21,971 nt of DNA from Phytohabitans sp036906915 (GTDB lineage Bacteria; Actinomycetota; Actinomycetes; Mycobacteriales; Micromonosporaceae): positions 1-21,971 of the forward strand of contig NZ_JBAKHX010000106.1 in assembly GCF_036906915.1 (NCBI RefSeq). The letters run 5' to 3'. How positions within the stretch are numbered: position 1 is the first letter of the stretch; every line of letters starts with the position of its first letter. The position numbers and the translations under genes were made by a program. Positions 14,654 through 21,916 of the stretch are shown here, one piece after another. The notes below the pieces were generated by a model. The model did no database searches and was not told where the DNA came from. It saw only the letters and a program-made list of their open reading frames with translations.

Positions 14654-15139
14654 GTGCAGCCCCGCCGGCGCCCGCCGACCACTGAAGACGTGCTGTGCGG
14701 GCTCGTTTCGTTGACCGCCGCTGGCGATCCGGTCGCGTTCGCCGCGCTGTACGACGCGCTGCTCGGCGAGGTCGAGCTGATCGTCCGGCGGCAGGTCGCC
14801 GACGGTGGTGAGGCCGCGCGGGTGGTGCGGTCCGTCTTCGTCAGGGTGTGGCGCGACGCCGCGTGCTGGGAGTCGGGGACGGAGACGGTACGCCGGTGGG
14901 TGCTGCGCCTGGCCGCCCGCCTGGCCGCCGAGCGGATCTGGGCGGGCGGGGCATTTCGGGCGCGGTACGCGGCGAGTGACCGGGTCGTGGTGTGGGAGTT
15001 GACGGCGTTGTTGGCGCTCGCCGAGGCCCCGGAGCTGGGGGTGCCACCAGTAGGTCTTATCTCGCAGACGGGCGACACGCCGTGTCCGGTCCTTGGATCA
15101 CGCGGAACCTCCGCTTACGTTGCCCGGGAGGATCAGTAG
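14654..15139 (+). CDS. Orphan sigma-70 region 2-like protein
   Basis: This 161-residue protein resembles only region 2 of an ECF sigma factor. GDPVAFAALYDALLGEVELIVRRQV (24-48) matches region 2.1, EAARVVRSVFVRVWRDAACW (53-72) matches region 2.2, and VRRWVLRLAARLAAERI (79-95) matches region 2.3/2.4. In 2.2 the acidic residues that usually read AEDVVQEVF are replaced by Ala/Arg/Ser. No region 4 helix-turn-helix follows, and the last 50 residues are unrelated low-complexity sequence. It may therefore be a degenerate sigma factor or a sigma-derived regulator rather than an active one. It begins at GTG 14654, has its own promoter and ends one base before the ftsZ -35 box (its stop is 15137-15139). 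The name rests on motif similarity only. Confidence 0.7.
   Translation: MQPRRRPPTTEDVLCGLVSLTAAGDPVAFAALYDALLGEVELIVRRQVADGGEAARVVRSVFVRVWRDAACWESGTETVRRWVLRLAARLAAERIWAGGAFRARYAASDRVVVWELTALLALAEAPELGVPPVGLISQTGDTPCPVLGSRGTSAYVAREDQ
15074..15086. promoter_or_regulatory. GACAC palindrome upstream of ftsZ (WhiA-like)
   Basis: GACACGCCGTGTC is a perfect inverted pair of GACAC around a 3-bp centre. It lies 54 bp before the ftsZ -35, inside the end of the sigma-like gene. GACAC is the known core recognised by WhiA, which activates ftsZ and ftsW in Streptomyces. The five-base core is common by chance at this GC content, so the paired arrangement is the main support. Confidence 0.35.
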
Positions 15140-15168
15140 TTGACATAACTCTAAGCCTCTAGTAGAGG
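15140..15168 (+). promoter_or_regulatory. ftsZ promoter
   Basis: A consensus -35 TTGACA (15140-15145) is followed after 17 bp by the -10-like TAGAGG (15163-15168), which lacks the usual final T. It is the best -35 in the window and stands in an AT-richer stretch. A 31-bp imperfect palindrome (15147-15177) covers the spacer and -10, making regulated initiation likely. The leader to the ftsZ ATG is about 50 bases. Confidence 0.65.
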
Positions 15169-15177
15169 GTGAGGGTT
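15147..15177. promoter_or_regulatory. Imperfect palindrome over the ftsZ promoter
   Basis: AACTCTAAGCCTCTA (15147-15161) and TAGAGGGTGAGGGTT (15163-15177) match as inverted repeats at 12 of 15 positions around a single central G. It overlaps the promoter spacer and -10, as a repressor operator would. As RNA, the right part would lie near the 5' end of the transcript. Confidence 0.5.
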
Positions 15178-15226
15178 ACGCCTTCGCTCAAACGCACGGA
15201 CCAACCTCGGGAGGGAAGGCAGCCTG

Positions 15227-16336
15227 ATGACTCCACCGCACAACTACCTCGCGGTCATCAAGGTCGTCGGCATCGGTGGCGGAGGTGTCAACGCCGTCAA
15301 CCGCATGATCGAGGTTGGGCTCAAGGGCGTCGAGTTCATCGCGATCAACACCGACGCCCAGGCGCTCCTCATGAGCGACGCTGACGTCAAGCTCGACGTC
15401 GGCCGGGAGCTGACCAGGGGCCTTGGCGCCGGCGCCAACCCGGACGTCGGCAAGAACGCCGCCGAAGACCACCGCGACGAGATCGAAGAGGTGCTCAAGG
15501 GCGCCGACATGGTCTTCGTGACCTGCGGCGAGGGCGGCGGCACCGGCACCGGTGGCGCGCCTGTGGTCGCCAACATCGCCCGCAAGCTCGGCGCGCTGAC
15601 GATCGGCGTGGTCACGCGGCCCTTCTCGTTCGAGGGCAAGCGCCGGCAGGTGCAGGCCGAGGCCGGCATCGAGGAACTGCGCAACCAGTGCGACACGCTC
15701 ATCGTGATTCCGAACGATCGGCTGCTCGCCCTCGGTGACCGCGGCATCTCCATGATGGACGCCTTCCGGCAGGCCGACCAGGTGCTGCTCTCCGGTGTAC
15801 AGGGCATCACCGACCTGATCACCACGCCCGGCCTGATCAACCTCGACTTCGCCGACGTCAAGAGCGTCATGAGCGGTGCCGGCAGCGCGCTCATGGGTAT
15901 CGGCAGTGCGCGGGGCGACAGCCGGGCGGTCGAGGCGGCCGAGGCGGCCATCTCCAGCCCGCTGCTGGAGCAGAGCATGGACGGCGCGCGCGGCGTGCTG
16001 CTCTCCATCGCGGGCGGCTCCGACCTGGGCCTGTTCGAGATCAACGACGCGGCCCAGCTGGTCACCGACGCGGCGCACCCGGACGCCAACATCATCTTCG
16101 GCGCGGTCATCGACGACGCGCTCGGCGACGAGGTGCGCGTCACCGTGATAGCTGCTGGGTTCGACGGTGGCGCGCCGGCGTACAAGCCAGCCGAGCCTCC
16201 ACGCAAGGCGGCACCGCGGATCGACACCCCGCTGCCGACCAGCGCCCCGCCGGTATCGCCGACCCCGCCCCCACCGGCCCGCCGTGTCCTGTTCGACGAC
16301 GTCGACGTGCCGGACTTCCTCAAGAACGGCTCCTGA
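15227..16336 (+). CDS. ftsZ: Cell division GTPase FtsZ
   Basis: FtsZ is the tubulin homologue (369 residues) that forms the cytokinetic ring. It has the N-terminal VVGIGGGGVNAVNRMIE (13-29), the tubulin signature GGGTGTGG (103-110), and the PNDRLL loop. The T7 catalytic loop reads NLDFADVKSVM, and GSARG is also present. A Pro-rich linker (about 315-350) leads to the C-terminal peptide DDVDVPDFLK (around 357-366), the docking site for SepF and other partners. ATG 15227 has GGGAGGGAAGG upstream. It has its own strong promoter, in addition to any read-through from ftsQ. Confidence 0.98.
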   Translation: MTPPHNYLAVIKVVGIGGGGVNAVNRMIEVGLKGVEFIAINTDAQALLMSDADVKLDVGRELTRGLGAGANPDVGKNAAEDHRDEIEEVLKGADMVFVTCGEGGGTGTGGAPVVANIARKLGALTIGVVTRPFSFEGKRRQVQAEAGIEELRNQCDTLIVIPNDRLLALGDRGISMMDAFRQADQVLLSGVQGITDLITTPGLINLDFADVKSVMSGAGSALMGIGSARGDSRAVEAAEAAISSPLLEQSMDGARGVLLSIAGGSDLGLFEINDAAQLVTDAAHPDANIIFGAVIDDALGDEVRVTVIAAGFDGGAPAYKPAEPPRKAAPRIDTPLPTSAPPVSPTPPPPARRVLFDDVDVPDFLKNGS

Positions 16337-16345
16337 TCGCCACCA

Positions 16346-17062
16346 GTGTCCACCCCGGAACGAGAGGCCCAGGTTCGAGCCGGCCTGGCGGGCGTGCGGG
16401 CGCGCATAGAGCGGGCCTGCCACGCCGCCGGGCGTGATCCGGGCGGGGTCACCCTGGTCGTCGTGACCAAGACGTACCCGGCCAGCGACGTCGAGTTGCT
16501 GGCCGGGCTCGGCGTGGTCGACGTGGGGGAGAACCGCGACCAGGAGGCGGCAGCCAAGGCGGCCGCGGTGTCGGCGCCGATGCGATGGCACTTCGTCGGG
16601 CAGCTCCAGCGCAACAAGTGCCGGTCCGTGGTGACGTACGCGGACGTGGTGCACTCGGTCGACGGCGTGCGGCTGGCCGAGACGCTCGCTGGTGCGGCGC
16701 AGCGGCATCGGGAGCGAGCCCTTTCCGTACTCGTGCAAGTGAGTGTCGACGGCGATCCGGCGCGTGGCGGCGCTGTGCGCGGGGGCGATGCGGATCGTGA
16801 TCTTGAGCGGGTGGCGGCGGCCGTGGCCGCGGCGCCCGCGTTGCGGCTGGCCGGGGTGATGGCCGTGGCGCCGATGGACTGGGCGCCCGACGCGGCGTTC
16901 GCGGCGCTCGCGGAGGTCTCGGCGGATCTACGGGCCCGGTATCCCGAGGCGACCATGATCTCGGCGGGGATGAGCGGCGATCTTGAGGCGGCGATCGCCC
17001 ACGGCGCGACACACGTACGCATCGGCAGCGCGGTGCTCGGAACACGCGACAAGCTGCGGTAG
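16346..17062 (+). CDS. YggS/PLPBP-family PLP-binding protein
   Basis: This 238-residue protein has an alanine-racemase-like TIM barrel fold, thought to be involved in pyridoxal phosphate homeostasis. The PLP lysine is Lys42 in VVVTKTYPA. Other family motifs are VGENRDQEA, MRWHFVGQLQRNKC, HSVDGVRLA, LAGVMAVAP, and the phosphate-binding end MSGDLEAAIAHGATHVRIGSAVLG. It matches the gene known as ylmE in this context. GTG 16346 is 9 bp after the ftsZ stop, with no clear ribosome site, so translational coupling is possible. The pgeF/ylmD gene usually between ftsZ and this gene is missing. Confidence 0.92.
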   Translation: MSTPEREAQVRAGLAGVRARIERACHAAGRDPGGVTLVVVTKTYPASDVELLAGLGVVDVGENRDQEAAAKAAAVSAPMRWHFVGQLQRNKCRSVVTYADVVHSVDGVRLAETLAGAAQRHRERALSVLVQVSVDGDPARGGAVRGGDADRDLERVAAAVAAAPALRLAGVMAVAPMDWAPDAAFAALAEVSADLRARYPEATMISAGMSGDLEAAIAHGATHVRIGSAVLGTRDKLR

Positions 17063-17217
17063 CCTGGCGGCGGGCACCGAACTACATCAGTGTTATTCAA
17101 GTTCCGTGCAGGGGGACTCGGGCCGGTTCGCGTGCGCGACGACGGCACGTTCGCGTGTGCGGCGCGGGCACGCCAGGGCGGGTCGGGGCATGCCGCCCGG
17201 CGGAGGGAGGTGAGCGC
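17063..17217. other. Intergenic region before sepF with AT-rich island
   Basis: This 155-bp gap contains a short AT-rich island at about 17079-17105 (ACTACATCAGTGTTATTCAA) inside very GC-rich DNA. Islands like this often mark promoters, but I see no confident -35/-10 pair. A strong ribosome site, GGAGGGAGG, ends the gap at 17202-17210. Confidence 0.4.
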
Positions 17218-17946
17218 ATGAGCGCTCTGCGCAAGGCAGGCGTGTGGCTCGGTCTGGTCGAGGAGGACGACGACCGTTCCTACGACGACGGCTACGACAA
17301 GGGTCGGTACCGCGAACGCGAGTCCAGCTACCGCGACCGCGAAAGCCGGTACGCCGACGACTACGCCGACGACGAGGAGGAGATCGACGAGCCGCCGGCA
17401 CTGCCGCGCAGCCGGTCGCGGCTGGCGCGCGAGCTGACCGCCGCCCGCGGTGATCACGCTGACCGACCGTCGGCGCGTGCCGAGGCATCCCGAGCCGAGC
17501 TGGAGCGGGCCGAGATCGACCGGCAGGATCGGGCCAGCGTGCGCTCGATCACCCGCCCGGCCGCGCCGGAGCCGCCCGCCCCCGTCGCTTACCCGACGCG
17601 AGAGAACCTCGCGCTCGCACCCCAGGTGCAGCTGCGCGAGCGGGCGGTCGTGGCCGACGAAGACCAGCGGTATCAGATCACCACGCTGCATCCGACCACG
17701 TACCGTGAGGCGCGCACGATCGGTGAGCACTTCCGCGACGGCGTTCCGGTGATCATCAACCTCACCGAAATGGATGAGTCGGATGCCCGTCGATTGGTCG
17801 ATTTCGCGGCCGGCTTGGCGTTCGGACTGCGCGGTACGATCGAGCGGGTGACCAACCGGGTATTCCTGCTCTCGCCAGCCAACGTCCAGGTCACCGCGGA
17901 AGACAAGGCGAAGATCGCTGAGGGCGGATTCTTCACGATGAGTTAA
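17218..17946 (+). CDS. sepF: FtsZ membrane anchor SepF
   Basis: SepF (242 residues) tethers and bundles FtsZ at the membrane. The N-terminal MSALRKAGVWLGLVEE is a short amphipathic membrane-targeting helix. An acidic and Arg/Tyr-rich, probably disordered linker follows (about 16-145), with repeated YRERESSYRDRESRY-like units. The SepF core (151-240) includes LHPTTYREARTIGEHFRDGVPVIINLTEMDESDARRLVDFAAGLAFGL and RVTNRVFLLSP. ATG 17218 is preceded by GGAGGGAGG at 7 bases. The open frame upstream to 17155 has no support. Confidence 0.95.
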   Translation: MSALRKAGVWLGLVEEDDDRSYDDGYDKGRYRERESSYRDRESRYADDYADDEEEIDEPPALPRSRSRLARELTAARGDHADRPSARAEASRAELERAEIDRQDRASVRSITRPAAPEPPAPVAYPTRENLALAPQVQLRERAVVADEDQRYQITTLHPTTYREARTIGEHFRDGVPVIINLTEMDESDARRLVDFAAGLAFGLRGTIERVTNRVFLLSPANVQVTAEDKAKIAEGGFFTMS

Positions 17947-17970
17947 CCCGACCGAGGGAACGCGCCTGAC

Positions 17971-18270
17971 GTGTGGACGATCACTCTACAGATCATCTAT
18001 CTACTGCTTTATGTCTTCTTTTTGACTCTTTTGGCCAGGTTTGTCCTGGGGGCGGTGCTCCAGTATGGGCGCCGTTGGCAGCCGGGCCGTGGAGCGTCCG
18101 CCGCACTTGAGTCGGTGTGGAGCGTCACTGATCCACCCCTCAAGGCGTTGAGGCGTGTGATCCCACCACTGCGAATTGGTACTGTCAGCTTCGACCTAGC
18201 CTCCCTTGTGCTGCTGGTTATCCTGTTCGTGCTGATGGAACTCGTGGTACGGCGGTTGATCATCGGGTGA
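17971..18270 (+). CDS. YggT-family membrane protein
   Basis: This small membrane protein of 99 residues has two hydrophobic helices (about 7-29 and 73-95). The intervening stretch, with WSVTDPPLKALRRVIPPLRIGTVSFDLASLVLL, is the signature of the YggT (YlmG) family. Homologues next to sepF and divIVA are linked to division or envelope physiology, with the exact role unclear. Its coding sequence is visibly less GC-rich than its neighbours, probably because of the membrane helices. GTG 17971 lies 24 bp after the sepF stop, with GAGGGAACG upstream. Confidence 0.9.
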   Translation: MWTITLQIIYLLLYVFFLTLLARFVLGAVLQYGRRWQPGRGASAALESVWSVTDPPLKALRRVIPPLRIGTVSFDLASLVLLVILFVLMELVVRRLIIG

Positions 18271-18320
18271 ACGTCCGTTGACCAGCCGCTACGCGGCCGC
18301 AACTGACCCGAGGAGTTTCG

Positions 18321-19130
18321 ATGCCGCTGACCCCGGCCGACGTCCATAACGTCGCCTTCAAAAAACCTCCGATCGGCAAGCGGGGGTACGACGAGGAGGA
18401 GGTCGACGCCTTCCTTGACGAGGTTGAGCGCGAGCTCGCCCGTCTGATCGAAGAGAACAACGAACTCCGTGCACAGGTCGAGCGCGGTGGCGGAGGCCGA
18501 GGCGGCGCACCAGCCGGCCCGGGCGCCGACCCCCGACTCGCCGCGGAGCTCAACGACATGAAGGCCCAGCTCGACCGGGTGCAGCGCGACAAGGCCGCCG
18601 CTGAGCAGGCCGCCCGCGCCATGCAGGCCGAGCTTGAGCAGGTGCGCTCGCAGGGCGGCCCCGTGGTGGGCGGCGACGGCGAGCAGCAGGCTCTGCGGGT
18701 CCTCATGATGGCCCAGCGCACGGCCGACGACCACGTCGCCGACGCCCGTCGCGAAGCCGACAAGCTGCTGTCCGACGCCCGGTCGAAGGCGGAGGAGGTC
18801 ACCCGCGAGGCGCGGGCCAAGGCCGACGCCCTCGAGCGCGACGCCCGGCAGCGGCACCAGGAAGCCATGGGCGGCCTCGACGCCAAGCGCACCGCGCTGC
18901 AGAAGCACATCGAGGAGCTCAAGCAGTTCGAGCGCGAGTACCGCACCCGTCTGAAGGCGTACCTGGAGAGTCAGCTCCGCGACCTCGACGGCCGCGGGCA
19001 GGGGCTCGAAGCGGAGCTGACCCGCGCCGACAGCAATCGGGCAGCGGGCGGTTCCGGTGGCCTCGCCACGGCCGGCCTTGCCGGCTCGTACGGCGGGGGC
19101 CGGTCCGGCGGCCTGGAAAGCGGTCGCTAG
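18321..19130 (+). CDS. divIVA: Polar growth protein DivIVA (Wag31)
   Basis: This 269-residue coiled-coil protein marks curved membranes at cell poles and directs tip growth in actinobacteria. The N-terminal lipid-binding domain reads PLTPADVHNVAFKKPPIGKRGYDEEEVDAFLDEVERELARLIEEN (2-46). A Gly/Ala-rich linker (about 55-73) separates it from the main coiled coil (about 74-225). That region includes the alanine-rich DARSKAEEVTREARAKADALERDARQRHQEA type repeats. The tail is Gly/Ser-rich. ATG 18321 has GAGGAG at 18310-18315. It follows the YggT gene by 50 bp. Confidence 0.96.
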   Translation: MPLTPADVHNVAFKKPPIGKRGYDEEEVDAFLDEVERELARLIEENNELRAQVERGGGGRGGAPAGPGADPRLAAELNDMKAQLDRVQRDKAAAEQAARAMQAELEQVRSQGGPVVGGDGEQQALRVLMMAQRTADDHVADARREADKLLSDARSKAEEVTREARAKADALERDARQRHQEAMGGLDAKRTALQKHIEELKQFEREYRTRLKAYLESQLRDLDGRGQGLEAELTRADSNRAAGGSGGLATAGLAGSYGGGRSGGLESGR

Positions 19131-19167
19131 CGGGGGCTTCAACAGTCGAAACGACGAGGGGTGAGCC

Positions 19168-19905
19168 GTGATTGTCGGAAGTCTGCTGCTCATCCTCGTC
19201 GCTGTCACGCTGCTCGTGCTCGGCCTGGCCAACGGGTCCAGCACGCTGCTGATCAGCTCCATCGCGGGGAGCCTGCTCGCCGCGGTCGCACTGGTCGTGG
19301 GTGCCCGCCAGGCAGCCGCCGCCCGGGCAGACGCCGGTTACGGCGACGACGAGCGCAAGCGTGCCGGCGACGAGGACGAGCACGAGTGGGAGCATCGCCG
19401 TGCGGCCACCACCCAGACGCGGATGACGGAGCCAGTTGGCCGGCGCGCCGGCCGGCTGGGCGGTGGCGACGGTCCGGTGTTCACCCCTCCGGCCCGTTCG
19501 GCGCCCGCGCTGGGCGGTTCGCCCGTCGCGCTCGCCGAGCAGCCGGCCCCGCCTTTCGCGGAGCCCGCCTACGCGCAGCCCGTGGAGGCACCCACGCCGC
19601 CGCACGGGCTCGGCGTAACAGAGCAGCAGCCCGTGATCGCCGCGGAGGTCGTCGACGACGAGGACCCGCCCGACGAGCCCGCGCCGCAGTACGTCTCCCC
19701 GGCCGACGCCGCCCGGGTGGCCCGGATGACGGCCGACGTACTCGTGATCGACGGGCGGCCGCGCTACCACCTGACCGGGTGCGTGCACCTGCTCGGCCGG
19801 GAGAGCGAAGCGCTGCCCGTCGGCGAGGCGGTCGAGCTGGGGTTCACCCCGTGCGGCCGCTGCGAGCCAGATAGCGCGCTGCTCGCAGACGCCCGCCGGG
19901 TCTAG
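19168..19905 (+). CDS. Membrane protein with Ada-like Cys/His C-terminus
   Basis: I do not recognise this 245-residue protein as a named family. Two transmembrane helices occupy about 3-20 and 28-46, separated by a short turn. A long charged then Pro/Ala-rich, probably disordered region follows (about 50-190). The end holds a compact module, RPRYHLTGCVHLLGR...GFTPCGRCEPDSAL, with H-x3-C and C-x2-C spacing. That pattern resembles the Ada-type zinc-binding fold, with His replacing the first Cys, and suggests a cytoplasmic metal-binding tail. GTG 19168 has AGGGG 6 bases ahead and follows divIVA by 37 bp, so co-transcription is likely. Confidence 0.75.
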   Translation: MIVGSLLLILVAVTLLVLGLANGSSTLLISSIAGSLLAAVALVVGARQAAAARADAGYGDDERKRAGDEDEHEWEHRRAATTQTRMTEPVGRRAGRLGGGDGPVFTPPARSAPALGGSPVALAEQPAPPFAEPAYAQPVEAPTPPHGLGVTEQQPVIAAEVVDDEDPPDEPAPQYVSPADAARVARMTADVLVIDGRPRYHLTGCVHLLGRESEALPVGEAVELGFTPCGRCEPDSALLADARRV

Positions 19906-20061
19906 AGGGTCAAGCTAGGAGCCGTAGCGACCAACGACGGCGAACGACCAGCATTCCGGTCTGGGTTGCCTGTGCATACCGTCGCGCGGCCCGTGGCCGG
20001 CCGGCACAATGAGGCATGGTCACAATGGGTGGTCACGCTCCGATCCAGCTAGGAGCCGTGG
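19906..20061. other. Intergenic region with duplicated DUF167 5' end
   Basis: A 58-bp stretch (19913-19970) is a diverged copy of 20047-20105, which covers the ribosome site and first codons of the DUF167 gene. The left copy keeps CTAGGAGCCGT and ATTCCGGT but has no start codon. Between them, CACAATGAGG and CACAATGGGT (20005 and 20021) and two GGTCAC motifs (20018 and 20031) form short direct repeats that could be promoter or operator sequence. Confidence 0.6.
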
Positions 20062-20388
20062 TTGACCACGACGGCGCCGAACCCGGATTCCGGTTTGGGT
20101 AGCCTCACTGTCCCGGTACGGGTCAAACCTGGCGCTTCGCGCGCCCGGGTCGGTGGCAGGCACGACGGTCCCTACGGGCCCGCCGTGATCGTCGCGGTGC
20201 ACGCGCCGGCAGTCGACGGCCGGGCCACCGAAGCGGCCCGCCGGGCACTCGCCGACGCGCTAGGGGTACGCCCCGGCGCCGTCAGCCTGAAAGCCGGCGC
20301 GGCCAGCCGGGACAAGCTCTTCGCCGTCAACGCCGACGGTCCAGCCGATCTCAACGACCGGGTGACCGCCCTTCGCGACGCCCCATGA
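20062..20388 (+). CDS. DUF167 (YggU-family) protein
   Basis: This small cytoplasmic protein of 108 residues belongs to the YggU/DUF167 family, function unknown. Conserved segments are VPVRVKPGASRARVGG (17-32), VAVHAPAVDGRATEAARRALADALGV (44-69) and the KAGAASRDKLFAV motif (77-89). In E. coli the same family sits in the yggS-yggT-yggU run. Here all three families occur in this cluster, though not adjacent. The start is a TTG at 20062 with AGGAG (20051-20055) 6 bases upstream. That ribosome site justifies the rare start. The gene ends 22 bp before the antiporter. Confidence 0.85.
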   Translation: MTTTAPNPDSGLGSLTVPVRVKPGASRARVGGRHDGPYGPAVIVAVHAPAVDGRATEAARRALADALGVRPGAVSLKAGAASRDKLFAVNADGPADLNDRVTALRDAP

Positions 20389-20410
20389 TCCGCGGCGAAG
20401 GGGGTACTGG

Positions 20411-21916
20411 ATGACCGACGGCCTCGACGTCGCGCTCCTCATCGGGGCAGCGGTGCTGCTCGTGGCCGTCGGTGCCGTCCGGATCTCCACCAGGCTCGGC
20501 CTTCCCAGCCTCCTCGTCTACCTGGCGCTCGGTGTCGCCATCGGGGAGTCCGGGCTGGGCATCCAGTTCGAAGACGCCGATCTGACGCGGACGCTCGGGT
20601 TCTGCGCGCTCATTGTGATCATCGCGGAGGGCGGCCTCACCGCCCGGTGGGGCCAGCTCCGCCCGGTCCTCCCCGTCACCGCCAGCCTGGCCATCGTCGG
20701 CGTACTCGTCAGCATCGCCGTGGTCGGCGTCATCGTGCACCTCACCCTTGGTCTCGACTGGCGGCTGGCGCTGCTGTACGGGGCGGTGCTCTCCTCCACC
20801 GACGCGGCGGCCGTCTTCGCCACCCTGCGCCGGCTCCGGTTGCCGCCCCGGCTGGTGGCCACACTGGAGGCCGAGTCCGGCATGAACGACGCGCCGGCCG
20901 TGCTCGTGGTGCTGCTGCTCTCCAGTACGCCGGTCGGTGGCGGCCACCCCTGGTGGTACGAGGTGCTCGTCGTCACCTACGAGCTCGTGATGGGCGCGAT
21001 CATCGGGTACGGCGTCGGCGTCGCCGGGCGCTGGACGCTGCGGCACGCGGCACTGCCGTCGTCCGGGCTGTACCCGATCGCGGCGGTCGGCCTCACCGTG
21101 CTGGCGTACGCCGCTGGCGCCGTCGCCCACGCCTCCGGCTTCCTCGCCGTGTACGTCGCCGGCGTCGTGCTCGGCAACGCCCGGCTGCCGCACCGCCAGG
21201 CCATCCTCGGGTTCGCCGACGGGCTGGCGTGGCTGGCCCAGATCGGCCTCTTCGTGATGCTCGGCCTGCTCGTCACGCCCGCCCGGCTCGACGACGCCCT
21301 GCTGCCGGCGATCGTGGCGGGGCTCGCACTGCTCTTCCTCGCACGGCCGCTGGCGGTGTTCCTGGCGGCGGCGCCGTTCCGGGTCGGCCTGCGCGACCAG
21401 GCGTTCCTCTCGTGGGCGGGGTTGCGCGGCGCGGTGCCGATCGTGCTGGCAACGATCCCTCTCTCCGCCGAGGTCGCCGGTGCGTCCCGCCTCTTCGACG
21501 CCGTCTTCGTGCTCGTGGTGATCTTCACCCTGCTCCAGGTCGGCACGCTCGCGCCGTTCGCCCGCCGCTTGGGCGTGACCGCCCCCGCCGAAGCCACCGA
21601 GCTCAGTGTCGAGACCGCGCCCCTCGACCGGATGCAGGCCGACCTGCTCCAGATCGAGATCCCCGAAGGCTCCCGCCTGGCCGGTGTACACGTCGACGAG
21701 CTGCGGCTGCCGGTCGGTGCCGCCGTGACCTTGGTACTGCGCGACGGGACCGGCTTCGTGCCCGGCCCCGACACCCGCCTCAAGGTGCGCGACAGCCTCC
21801 TGATCGTGGCGACCGCCCAGGTACGGGACGCTGCCGAACGCCGCCTGCGAGCCGTAAGCCGCCGCGGCCGCCTGGCCCGCTGGTTCTCCGAACACGGCGA
21901 CGACCGCGACCCCTAA
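20411..21916 (+). CDS. CPA1-family K+(Na+)/H+ antiporter with TrkA_C domain
   Basis: This 501-residue integral membrane protein has about 12-13 hydrophobic segments up to about residue 385. Motifs of the NhaP2/CvrA-type cation:proton antiporters are SSTDAAAVFATL (128-139) and ESGMNDAPAV (155-164), with the ion-binding Asn159-Asp160 pair. WAGLRGAVPIVLATIPL follows. A soluble TrkA_C-like domain (about 413-475, IEIPEGSRLAGVHVDELRLP...DSLLIVAT) probably binds a regulatory ligand. Substrate could be potassium or sodium, and potassium is favoured by the TrkA_C domain. ATG 20411 has AAGGGGG upstream. It is not a known dcw gene and may be co-transcribed with DUF167. Confidence 0.9.
   Translation: MTDGLDVALLIGAAVLLVAVGAVRISTRLGLPSLLVYLALGVAIGESGLGIQFEDADLTRTLGFCALIVIIAEGGLTARWGQLRPVLPVTASLAIVGVLVSIAVVGVIVHLTLGLDWRLALLYGAVLSSTDAAAVFATLRRLRLPPRLVATLEAESGMNDAPAVLVVLLLSSTPVGGGHPWWYEVLVVTYELVMGAIIGYGVGVAGRWTLRHAALPSSGLYPIAAVGLTVLAYAAGAVAHASGFLAVYVAGVVLGNARLPHRQAILGFADGLAWLAQIGLFVMLGLLVTPARLDDALLPAIVAGLALLFLARPLAVFLAAAPFRVGLRDQAFLSWAGLRGAVPIVLATIPLSAEVAGASRLFDAVFVLVVIFTLLQVGTLAPFARRLGVTAPAEATELSVETAPLDRMQADLLQIEIPEGSRLAGVHVDELRLPVGAAVTLVLRDGTGFVPGPDTRLKVRDSLLIVATAQVRDAAERRLRAVSRRGRLARWFSEHGDDRDP

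Noticed and set aside
15244..17730. Minus-strand frame of 828 residues opposite ftsZ, the YggS gene and sepF
   Set aside because: It spans three well-supported + strand genes and their gaps, with low-complexity translation. It is an artefact of few stop codons at high GC.
18278..18306. Promoter for divIVA from TTGACC at 18278
   Set aside because: No acceptable -10 lies at 16-18 bp, so it is not reported as a promoter.
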